From an uncultured Micrococcales bacterium (GTDB lineage: Bacteria; Actinomycetota; Actinomycetes; S36-B12; GCA-2699445), in contig CAIWTL010000169.1 in the NCBI GenBank assembly GCA_903915555.1, forward strand, positions 1-5,489: a DNA stretch of 5,489 nt. Reading direction: 5' to 3'. The translations under genes were made by a program, and so were the position numbers. Shown in pieces: positions 1 to 5,489 of the stretch. A model generated the notes under the pieces. It made no database searches. It had not been told where the DNA came from and was given only the letters and a program-made list of their open reading frames with translations. Each line of letters begins with the position of its first letter. Position 1 is the first letter of the stretch.

Positions 1-111
1 CGGCTGGCGTGCCGGACCGCACCTCGCCGCCCCGGCACCGTGGCCGTCATCGTCCGCAACGCCGACGGCCGCGACGCCGTGCTACCGCAGTCCTTCCGGT
101 ACCTGCGTTGA
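1..111 (+). CDS. C-terminal end of an IPT/TIG-domain protein (5' partial)
   Basis: Frame 1 is open from the window edge to TGA at 109-111 and gives 36 residues. The stretch PGTVAVIVRNADGRDAVLPQSFRYL has the form of the last strands of an IPT/TIG (immunoglobulin-like) domain: a G-x-V-x-V-x-V strand, an N-x-D-G turn, then an F-x-Y end. The protein stops two residues after that Tyr, so this domain is its C-terminus. IPT/TIG domains are usually found in secreted or surface-anchored proteins, where they act as spacer or binding modules. The rest of the protein lies left of the window, so its function, signal peptide and any partner domains cannot be judged. The gene converges on the minus-strand genes to its right, so it is probably unrelated to them. 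The domain call is pattern recognition on a short fragment. Confidence 0.7.
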   Translation, partial: RLACRTAPRRPGTVAVIVRNADGRDAVLPQSFRYLR

Positions 112-167
112 GGCGCACCTTCCTTCGCTTCGATCCCGCGGCCCTCGAACCGCCCAGCGCCGACGTG

Positions 168-413
168 TCAACCGATGGTGACGAGAACGCTGCCCACGAG
201 CACGGCCGCTAGTGCCAGGAGCTGCACCGGAAGTAGGTTCTGCTCGCGGAAGACGGAAGCCGGAAGTGCGCTCAGATCATCCGGAGAGCGCCGCTGTGTG
301 AGCTGCGTAGGAGTCGGTGTCGCGCCCGTCTCCCCTACCGGAACGTTGCGGCGGGCGGCGGTGCTTCCAGCAGTCGGGTCAAGGGGCCGGAACGTCCCGA
401 GTCGCCGCAGCAA
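168..413 (-). CDS. Possible small protein with C-terminal membrane segment (doubtful)
   Basis: This is an 81-codon minus-strand ORF with a TTG start (413-411) and TGA at 170-168. Its first 35 bases overlap the end of the oxidoreductase gene. Residues about 1-55 are polar and rich in Pro, Thr and Arg. The last ~22 residues (LLPVQLLALAAVLVGSVLVTIG) are strongly hydrophobic and could be one C-terminal membrane anchor. For: it would fill an otherwise empty gap, end 57 bp from the convergent IPT/TIG stop, and sit downstream in the same operon. Against: a TTG start, no ribosome binding site at normal spacing (the nearest G-run is about 17 nt upstream), no recognisable family, and weaker third-position G/C preference than the neighbours (by hand, roughly 70%, below its first position). 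Treat it as hypothetical; the region may simply be a noncoding convergent spacer. Confidence 0.25.
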   Translation of the reverse strand: MLRRLGTFRPLDPTAGSTAARRNVPVGETGATPTPTQLTQRRSPDDLSALPASVFREQNLLPVQLLALAAVLVGSVLVTIG

Positions 414-1278
414 CTGCCGGGATCACGTGGTCCCCCAGACCCGCCACGAAGCGCAACTGATCCGGGCAGCCCAGGGGCATCACGAAGACCTCATCGATCC
501 CCGCCGCGGCGTACTCGCGCATCTCTTCGGCGAAGGCGGCGGCGGCACTCGCGTCGATACCCACGGGGGCGGTGTACAGCATGGTCTTGCTGATGCGTCC
601 GGGGTCGGTGCCCTCCTCGGAGCAGTGGTCACTCAGCACATCCACGAGGTCCGCTATGAGTGCCGGGCCACCTGTGTCGGGCCCGACGAGGAAGTTGCAG
701 GTGTCTGCGTGACGGGCGGCTATCCGGAGCGTTCGGCGTCTCCCGTTCCCCCCGACCAGGATCGGTGGCCGGGGTCGGCGCAGTGGCATCGGAGACAGTT
801 CCGTCGTCTCGAGGGTGAAGTGTCTCCCGGAGAAGGGCCCACCCTGCTTCGACCACAGGGCACGGATGATCTGCAGCGTCTCGTCGAGGAGTTCGAATCG
901 CTGCGACAGATGCGGGAAGGGGAGCCCGTAGGCGAGGTTCTCCCGCTCGTACCATGCCGCGCCGATCCCCAGTCGGGACCGACCACCGGAGAGTATGTCG
1001 AGTGTCGTCACTGCTTTGGCCAGCAGTACCGGGTGGCGGTGCGTCACGCCGGACACCAGGAGCATGAGGTCGGCCGACTGTGTGGCGGCAGCGAGGTAGC
1101 CGAGCGCGGTGTAGCCCTCCAGCATGGGGTCGCTCGCGGGCCCCAGGGGCAGGAAGTGGTCCATCAGGGCGATCGTGCTGACGCCGCCCTCGTCGGCGCA
1201 CTTCATCACGCGCGCGAAGGATGGGCCCAGGGAACCGTCCCCCATGACGTAGGTGTTCGGATGGTAGGCGACCCTCAC
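379..1278 (-). CDS. Luciferase-like monooxygenase family, probable F420-dependent oxidoreductase
   Basis: A 299-residue protein of the bacterial luciferase-like (LLM) TIM-barrel superfamily. It resembles the actinobacterial F420-dependent subgroup that includes M. tuberculosis Rv1855c. Visible landmarks are MDHF at 39-42, the GVTHRHP strand-loop at 77-83, GGRSRLGIGAAWYERE at 98-113, an R-F-x-L-L-D-E helix at 127-133, LW at 141-142, and PPILVGGNG at 171-179 followed by the A-A-R-H-A-D segment to N195. In this family such segments line the F420/FMN site. The length is normal for the family. The GTG start at 1278-1276 is chosen because AGGA lies 8 nt upstream (1290-1287) and the GTG overlaps the upstream glycosyltransferase stop in a GTGA tetranucleotide. 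The longer open frame reaching toward 1890 is a shadow of that gene. It probably performs a hydride-transfer or oxygenation step on an unknown substrate; its coupling suggests a role in the same pathway as the glycosyltransferase. F420 rather than FMN use is inferred from family resemblance. Confidence 0.9.
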   Translation of the reverse strand: MRVAYHPNTYVMGDGSLGPSFARVMKCADEGGVSTIALMDHFLPLGPASDPMLEGYTALGYLAAATQSADLMLLVSGVTHRHPVLLAKAVTTLDILSGGRSRLGIGAAWYERENLAYGLPFPHLSQRFELLDETLQIIRALWSKQGGPFSGRHFTLETTELSPMPLRRPRPPILVGGNGRRRTLRIAARHADTCNFLVGPDTGGPALIADLVDVLSDHCSEEGTDPGRISKTMLYTAPVGIDASAAAAFAEEMREYAAAGIDEVFVMPLGCPDQLRFVAGLGDHVIPAVAAATRDVPAP

Positions 1279-3428
1279 GGCGTCGGTCCTGCTGCTGCGT
1301 TCCTCGTCAGGAGGACACGTTGTCGGGGGGACAGCGCCGCACCCCAGCCTGTTTCGACCTCCACCGGCACCGCGGGGACGTCCCATGCCAGATCGGTCTC
1401 CTTGTACGCCAGGTGCTCGTGCATCGCGACGTACTCCGACATCTCCCCACCGGACACCAGTCGGTACCCGGTGGCCTCGCCGGCGAGGAGTCCGGTGAGC
1501 CATGCCGCCACCGCGCGGGTGAACAGACCCGGACCGTTCGCCAACCAGGGTGACTCCTCGAAGCCGTCGGCGACGTTGCGGAAGGCTTCCTCCCGGGTGG
1601 CGACGAGCGCCGGGTGACCGGGGGCGACAGCGATGACGTTGTCGGCGACTGCTCCCGTGCTCTCGGTGGTGACGACGAGAGAGTGGCCCGCCAGCAGGGG
1701 GGTGATCCGACGGCGGCACCGGTCGTCGATGTCCGACCACACGCCGCCGGCTACGGACAGGTAGGCGTAGCGGAACAGGTTCGACTTCCCCACGGGAGTC
1801 GCGGAGTGGAAGGTGTGCTCCGCCACCGGGCCCAGATGGTCGCCGATCCACGCGGCCGCCGAGTCGGTGTCGAACAGGAGATGCTCCCACCCCGGATGCT
1901 GCGTCGCCCAGGTGGCGGCCAGGTCACCGGCGTCGTCCGGCAGGGGGCTGTCGAACCACCCTTGGACGATCACCTGCGGTATGTCGGGCGTCTCCCCCGG
2001 TCGCCGGCGAGGGCTGAGCGCCACGACGGCCACCGCCGCCGGGTAGGAACCGGGGTATCCAGTGAGGGCGCGCACGGCTGCGTCCCGGTCATCGTCAGCG
2101 ATGGCCCGGGCTGCGGCCTGCGTGACCCCGGGTTCCAGCAGGCACTCCTGGATGATCTCGTCGACGAGTTGGTGACGGAGCCGGACGAGCCGTGGCAGGC
2201 CGACACGGGTCTTCGGAGGCATCTCGGCGAGTTCCCGCCGCCAACTCCGTAGCGCATCGGTGGCTGCGGAGATGTTGCACGCAGCGACGCTGAGCCACGC
2301 CTGCAGGGCGGCGGTGGCGGCGGGGTGGTCGGCCGCCGCCGTCAGAAGGACGAGCCCTGGTGTATCGGCGGGGGCCCAGCTCGGCACGGCTTGCTGGACC
2401 TGTCGGGTGAGCGTCACGGGCAGGTGACTCAGGATCGAGGAGTTCTCGTCGGTCCACACACTCCCTGCGCATTCGAGGGTCCGACGGAGCAGATCGGTGA
2501 TGGCGGGGACATCGTCGGTCCCGGGGGACCGTCCCATGAGTGCCCGCCAGTCGTTGTGGCTGACCAGGGCAGCCTGAGGCGGCAACGAGAGCTCGGTGAG
2601 TCGCCACCAGTCGCTGCGTATCTCGGGCGCCACGAGTGTCGGACGCACCTTCGGGCAGACAACCAGCGTCCCGTCGATCGAGGGCGCAGCCTCGCGGTGC
2701 CGCTCGATCAGACTGGAGAGAAGGCCCGGACGGGGTTCGGTGTCCGCGCGCAGCAGCAGGATGTAGTCGGTTCCGGCGGGGACGTGCCGATCCCACCCTG
2801 GGTCCCCGTCCCGCACGATCCTCACCCGAGGGTGTGATTCCCACCGTCGCCACCGGTCGGTGTGTCGCGCGTCGATGCCGACGACAGCCCGCTCCCACCC
2901 TCGGATCCCGTCCAGTGCCCGGAGGCAACGGTCAGCGTGCACGAAGTCGTTCCCCGCCTGGACGACGACCACGACTCGGCCGTGCGGAAGACCGGCGTCG
3001 TCAACTTGCTGTTCCGGCATGGTGGCGATGACCGGCGAAGGGCCGAGGCCCAGTGCCTGTCCCTCCCGGATGTAGTGGGTGAACGGATCCGAGCCGTTCG
3101 CCCGGGGGTGGGCCGCGGCGTACCAGCGGGGGTCGAACAGTGGGTTGGGGCGCAGCAGAAGGCGGCTTCCCCATTCGAGGAAATAGTCGAGAGGGTTCAC
3201 CTCTGCCACTCGCGCCGCAGGGTAGGAGGCCAGGAACCAGTCGGTGTCGAACAGCGGGCCGGGGTCGCGGCCCTGGCGCCACCCCTCGGTGAGGTAGTGG
3301 CGACAGGGGTCATCGGTGGTGAGGTCCTGATACTGCGCGATGTACCAGTCCGCATCGATGAGGTCGGTGGCCGTCAGCCGAGGAGCGCCCCGCGTCCCGT
3401 CCGGAACCCGACGACCCTGATGCACCAT
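1275..3428 (-). CDS. Multidomain glycosyltransferase: WY repeats, GT2-like domain, GT32 (OCH1-like) domain
   Basis: A 717-residue protein with no signal peptide or clear membrane segment, so probably cytoplasmic. Residues 23-133 hold three ~37-aa repeats (23-59, 60-97, 98-133) of the type F-D-x-x-W-Y...P-x-x-Y/H-x-L-x-x-G...P-x-P-L, a module often attached to bacterial glycosyltransferases. Residues ~150-260 resemble a GT2 (GT-A) fold: a VVVVV strand, then DYILLLRADTEPRPGLL at 221-237, where the family usually has a N-x-D-T-E acidic motif. Residues ~260-480 are a mainly helical linker I do not recognise. Residues ~480-717 match the GT32 DxD family (OCH1-like): W-x-x-x-x-P-G-W-E near 506-514, K-S-N-L-F-R-Y at 548-554, and GGVWSDIDD at 561-569 carrying the metal/nucleotide-sugar-binding DxD. 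It likely transfers a sugar from an NDP-sugar to a surface glycan or glycolipid. ATG at 3428 and GTG at 3425 are both possible starts. It is first in an operon with the oxidoreductase. Confidence 0.87.
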   Translation of the reverse strand: MVHQGRRVPDGTRGAPRLTATDLIDADWYIAQYQDLTTDDPCRHYLTEGWRQGRDPGPLFDTDWFLASYPAARVAEVNPLDYFLEWGSRLLLRPNPLFDPRWYAAAHPRANGSDPFTHYIREGQALGLGPSPVIATMPEQQVDDAGLPHGRVVVVVQAGNDFVHADRCLRALDGIRGWERAVVGIDARHTDRWRRWESHPRVRIVRDGDPGWDRHVPAGTDYILLLRADTEPRPGLLSSLIERHREAAPSIDGTLVVCPKVRPTLVAPEIRSDWWRLTELSLPPQAALVSHNDWRALMGRSPGTDDVPAITDLLRRTLECAGSVWTDENSSILSHLPVTLTRQVQQAVPSWAPADTPGLVLLTAAADHPAATAALQAWLSVAACNISAATDALRSWRRELAEMPPKTRVGLPRLVRLRHQLVDEIIQECLLEPGVTQAAARAIADDDRDAAVRALTGYPGSYPAAVAVVALSPRRRPGETPDIPQVIVQGWFDSPLPDDAGDLAATWATQHPGWEHLLFDTDSAAAWIGDHLGPVAEHTFHSATPVGKSNLFRYAYLSVAGGVWSDIDDRCRRRITPLLAGHSLVVTTESTGAVADNVIAVAPGHPALVATREEAFRNVADGFEESPWLANGPGLFTRAVAAWLTGLLAGEATGYRLVSGGEMSEYVAMHEHLAYKETDLAWDVPAVPVEVETGWGAALSPRQRVLLTRNAAAGPTP
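1287..1290 (-). promoter_or_regulatory. Ribosome binding site deciding the oxidoreductase start
   Basis: AGGA on the minus strand, 8 nt before the GTG at 1278-1276 and inside the 3' end of the glycosyltransferase gene. With the GTGA overlap this fixes the start and suggests translational coupling, so the oxidoreductase is probably made from the glycosyltransferase mRNA. Confidence 0.55.
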
Positions 3429-3431
3429 TGG

Positions 3432-3437
3432 AGCCTA
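3432..3437 (-). promoter_or_regulatory. Candidate -10 box for the glycosyltransferase-oxidoreductase operon
   Basis: TAGGCT on the minus strand fits the actinobacterial TANNNT -10 pattern. Six bases (CCAATG) separate it from GTG at 3425-3423, so a normally spaced transcript would begin at that GTG and be leaderless. The annotated ATG is the codon just before it and would then lie outside the mRNA. No convincing -35 box is present at 17-18 bp (CCGGAT or TCCGGA). The call rests on position and a short motif only. Confidence 0.35.
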
Positions 3438-3440
3438 TTC

Positions 3441-3460
3441 CCGGATCAGATCGGATCCGG
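3441..3460. promoter_or_regulatory. Candidate operator: perfect 7-bp inverted repeat with 6-bp spacer
   Basis: CCGGATC (3441-3447) and GATCCGG (3454-3460) are exact reverse complements separated by AGATCG. It lies between the divergent operons and covers the spacer and -35 position of the minus-strand promoter, where a repressor could block transcription. The core also reads as three GATC units spaced 5 and then 6 bp apart. It could instead be a weak hairpin or chance in G+C-rich DNA. No regulator gene is in the window. Confidence 0.35.
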
Positions 3461-3524
3461 ACTGTTCCGACAGGCGACCACGGCCGACACGTCCGGACCA
3501 CGCATGTCACCCGAGGTGGGTCCC

Positions 3525-3530
3525 TACCAT
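3525..3530 (+). promoter_or_regulatory. Candidate -10 box for the MFS-sulfotransferase operon
   Basis: TACCAT fits TANNNT. Six bases (CGTGAT) separate it from the in-frame GTG at 3537, which suggests a leaderless transcript beginning at the start codon. The region before GTG 3537 and before the alternative ATG 3504 has no ribosome binding site at normal spacing, which agrees with a leaderless start. No recognisable -35 box is present at 17-18 bp. Confidence 0.35.
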
Positions 3531-3536
3531 CGTGAT

Positions 3537-5096
3537 GTGCCGACCGGATCAGAAGCGCCTCCCCGAGCGGGACGTCGCACCCGGCTGATGGTCGGCGCCT
3601 ATCTGGGTATCGCCACGGGGATGGTTGCCATCGCCTCGCTCGAAGCCATGCTGGTGCCCCTTCAGAGGGACTTCGTCCTGTCGGTCGATGACGTGACCAC
3701 GCTCGCCCTGACCGTGTCCGCGGGGAGCCTCCTGGTGCTGTTCGCGATGGGGTCCCTCGTCGACCGACTGGGCCCCCGGCGCGTCCTCGTCACGGGGGCG
3801 GCGGTGTCCGTGACCGGTGCTGCTCTCGTGGGGCTCGCCCCTGCCTTCGGTTGGCTCATGTTCGGTCGGGTCGTCGGCGGAGTCGGGGGAACGGCCATGG
3901 CGGTGGCGGGGCTGGCCACGCTGAACGCCACGTTCACCGAGGACCGGGAACGGGCCATGGTCTTCGGCCTGTTCTCTGCGGTCGTCGGCGCAGTGTTCAT
4001 CATCTCTCCTGTGGTCGGGGGGGTCGTCGCGACGGGTCTGACCTGGCGCCTGGTCCCCGTTCTCTGGATCGTCGTCGCCCTGGGGTCTGTCGTGTGCCTT
4101 CGGCGGGTGAGTCTTCCGCCCGGGTCGGGGGGAACCGCGCGGGAACTGGTGACACCGCTCGCGGCGGGTACCACGCTCTCGGCGCTGTGTGTGGCGGCCC
4201 TGCTGGCGAATCGGGGCCCGGCGCTCTCGGGAACGGCATTGGTGGTGGCCGGCGCCTCGTTCCTGGTGCTGCTGCTGAGATGGCGGGAACTGCGCGGGCG
4301 TGGGGTGACACCCACCCTCGACGTCTCCGTCTTCGCGACCCCGGGCGCGAAGCCACTGATGGGCGCGATGCTGGCTGTCGCTTTCGTCAATATGGGTTTC
4401 TACGCGAATCTGTTCCTGCAGTACCGCCTCGGGTTCACCGCTGCGGCCGTGGCTCTGGTCTTCCTGGTCCCGCAGGTCGCGGGGGTGCTGGGAGGTCTTG
4501 TGGGGGGTTGGGTGAGCGTCCGGTGGGGTTCTCTCGTGACCACCGCTGCCGCGATGGGCGCCGCCACTCTCGCAGCGCTGGCCTTCCTCGCGGTGGGGGG
4601 GCAATCGACGGTCTGGTCCATCGTCGCCCTGATGACACTGTTCAATTTCCCGGTCGGGGTCATCACGGGCACTCTCACCAAGTCGTTCCTGGACTGTGCC
4701 GACCCGGAAGGATCGGGCGCTGCCGCCTCCTGGCGGCAAGGTGGCTGGAATGTCGGCGCGACGCTCGGTGGTGTGGCGCTCAGTGCGATCGTCTTCTCGT
4801 ACTTCACGTCGGCGTGGACTGCTGATCTCCAGCACGCGGGGATACCCGAGGCTGCTGCCCGATGGGCTGCCGACGCAGTCCGGGGAGGAGTTCCCCTGAC
4901 GCAGATCGCCGCCGACCCCCGGGCGCAGGGCGTCGCGGTCGGAGGTGCCCCCGACGACTTCGTCGCCCTTGCCTCGCAGCAGCTGGCAACCTTCCGGCTG
5001 GTCGCCATCCTCGCCGCGGCCTCCTACGCGGTGGCGCTGGGTTTCGTCCTGCTGGCGATGTGGCGCCGCAAGCGGCGGGGACTGTCGCATGACTGA
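3537..5096 (+). CDS. MFS exporter, DHA2-type with 14 predicted membrane segments
   Basis: A 519-residue inner-membrane transporter from GTG 3537. By eye there are 14 hydrophobic segments, the number typical of the DHA2 (14-TMS, proton-antiport drug exporter) branch. The loop between TM2 and TM3 carries motif A, GSLVDRLGPRRV. TM5 ends in ISPVVGG, a motif-C-like G/P-rich element associated with exporters. Between TM13 and TM14 is a hydrophilic, probably external loop (TADLQHAG to FVALASQQ), as often seen in DHA2 proteins. The N-terminus is short and polar with an RR pair before TM1. GTG 3537 is preferred because of the -10-like TACCAT at leaderless spacing; ATG 3504 (11 residues longer, no ribosome binding site) is the main alternative. 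The open frame continues upstream to 2862 only as a shadow of the glycosyltransferase gene. The 8-bp overlap with the sulfotransferase suggests it exports that pathway's product, though a drug/efflux role is equally compatible. Confidence 0.88.
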   Translation: MPTGSEAPPRAGRRTRLMVGAYLGIATGMVAIASLEAMLVPLQRDFVLSVDDVTTLALTVSAGSLLVLFAMGSLVDRLGPRRVLVTGAAVSVTGAALVGLAPAFGWLMFGRVVGGVGGTAMAVAGLATLNATFTEDRERAMVFGLFSAVVGAVFIISPVVGGVVATGLTWRLVPVLWIVVALGSVVCLRRVSLPPGSGGTARELVTPLAAGTTLSALCVAALLANRGPALSGTALVVAGASFLVLLLRWRELRGRGVTPTLDVSVFATPGAKPLMGAMLAVAFVNMGFYANLFLQYRLGFTAAAVALVFLVPQVAGVLGGLVGGWVSVRWGSLVTTAAAMGAATLAALAFLAVGGQSTVWSIVALMTLFNFPVGVITGTLTKSFLDCADPEGSGAAASWRQGGWNVGATLGGVALSAIVFSYFTSAWTADLQHAGIPEAAARWAADAVRGGVPLTQIAADPRAQGVAVGGAPDDFVALASQQLATFRLVAILAAASYAVALGFVLLAMWRRKRRGLSHD

Positions 5097-5489
5097 GTTG
5101 CGCGAGTGGTCCGAGTTCCTCGCCGACTACGACCTGCCGCCGTACGAGGGCGACGTGCGGACCTATCTGGTGGCCACGACGCAGCGCACGGGCAGTCATC
5201 ACCTGGCCCAGTTGCTGGCGGGAACCGGTGCGGTCGGGGTGCCGTTCGAGTACCTGAACGGATACCGGGTCGGGTTGGAGTGTCGGGCGCGGGGGTGGGT
5301 CGATGACGAGTCGACCCACGTGAAGCTCTATCGGGAGATGGTGGAACGCCGCACCGGGATGAGCGGATGGTTCGGACTGAAGGCCCATTGGCACACCTGG
5401 GTCGGGATGTCGGCCCGACCGCGAGTGCGCGACCTGGTCCGCCCGGAGCGCTTCCTCTATCTCACGCGTGGCGACCGGGTCGCCCAGGC
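5089..5489 (+). CDS. Stf0-family sulfotransferase (3' truncated by window end)
   Basis: 133 complete codons from ATG 5089; the gene runs off the right edge. The start overlaps the MFS stop by 8 bp (ATGACTGA), with GGGGA 7 nt upstream as a possible ribosome binding site. Residues 26-39 (YLVATTQRTGSHHL) are the PAPS 5'-phosphosulfate-binding loop of Stf0 enzymes, which more often reads T-P-R-S-G-S-T. G-x-P-x-E-Y at 50-55 holds the conserved acidic residue that acts as catalytic base in characterised Stf0. FGLKAHWH at 95-102 and FLYLTRGDRVAQ at 122-133 match the following conserved strands, the last usually R-x-D-K-x-x-Q-A. Stf0 proteins move sulfate from PAPS to a sugar hydroxyl; mycobacterial Stf0 makes trehalose-2-sulfate. 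Here the acceptor is unknown. The 3' part, with further substrate-binding residues, is not visible. The family call is strong; the acceptor cannot be named. Confidence 0.85.
   Translation, partial: MTELREWSEFLADYDLPPYEGDVRTYLVATTQRTGSHHLAQLLAGTGAVGVPFEYLNGYRVGLECRARGWVDDESTHVKLYREMVERRTGMSGWFGLKAHWHTWVGMSARPRVRDLVRPERFLYLTRGDRVAQ

Noticed and set aside
125..150. Possible terminator hairpin after the IPT/TIG gene (TTCGA at 129-133 with TCGAA at 145-149)
   Set aside because: The stem is only 5 bp with an 11-nt loop and no T-run follows, so it is too weak to call a terminator.
308..339. Imperfect inverted repeat GTAGG...CCTAC downstream of the oxidoreductase gene
   Set aside because: Only five clean pairs, a long loop and no T-run; likely chance in G+C-rich sequence.
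175..1617. 480-codon plus-strand open frame
   Set aside because: It lies antisense to the oxidoreductase and the end of the glycosyltransferase gene. The translation is low-complexity with no family features, as expected for antisense frames in G+C-rich DNA.
1279..1890. N-terminal extension of the oxidoreductase frame
   Set aside because: The extension is Arg/Pro/Gly-rich, overlaps the conserved GT32 domain in another frame, and the GTG at 1278 has a ribosome binding site and a normal family length.
2095..2928. 277-codon minus-strand frame inside the glycosyltransferase gene
   Set aside because: It is an out-of-frame reading of the same strand, rich in Arg, Pro and Gly; no frameshift is needed because the main frame is uninterrupted across the region.
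2862..3503. Upstream extension of the MFS frame
   Set aside because: It is antisense to the N-terminal repeats and GT2-like domain of the glycosyltransferase, is polar and unlike a transporter, and would make the protein far longer than DHA2 exporters.
3549..5090. 513-codon minus-strand open frame
   Set aside because: It is antisense to the MFS gene and its translation is a Gln/His/Arg/Asp/Gly-rich shadow without hydrophobic core or motifs; the plus frame has 14 clear membrane segments and MFS motif A.

Overview
The window is high-G+C DNA with strong G/C preference at third codon positions, GTG starts, stop/start overlaps between neighbouring genes, and candidate leaderless promoters. With an F420-type luciferase-like oxidoreductase and a Stf0-family sulfotransferase, this points to an actinobacterium. 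Genus cannot be read from the sequence alone. No rRNA, tRNA, CRISPR array, transposase or prophage gene was seen.

Layout, left to right: (1) the last 36 codons of a plus-strand gene ending in an IPT/TIG-type domain (1-111). (2) A short convergent region with one doubtful minus-strand small ORF with a C-terminal membrane segment (168-413). (3) A two-gene minus-strand operon, transcribed right to left. The promoter-proximal gene encodes a 717-residue multidomain glycosyltransferase (1275-3428): three aromatic-rich ~37-aa repeats, a degenerate GT2-like domain, a linker, and a GT32/OCH1-like domain with a DxD motif. It is coupled by a GTGA overlap to a luciferase-like, probably F420-dependent oxidoreductase (379-1278). 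(4) A divergent control region of about 110 bp, with a -10-like hexamer facing each way and a perfect 7-bp inverted repeat over the minus-strand core promoter. (5) A two-gene plus-strand operon: a 14-TM DHA2-type MFS exporter (about 3537-5096), overlapped by 8 bp by a Stf0-family sulfotransferase (5089 to the window end, truncated).

How the genes may work together (inference): the divergent units together supply sugar transfer, a flavin/F420 redox step, sulfation and membrane export. That set would suit a locus that builds, sulfates and exports a glycoconjugate or glycolipid. The substrates are not visible here. The most notable points are the glycosyltransferase architecture, the mirrored promoter geometry with its candidate operator, and the pairing of a sulfotransferase with an MFS exporter.
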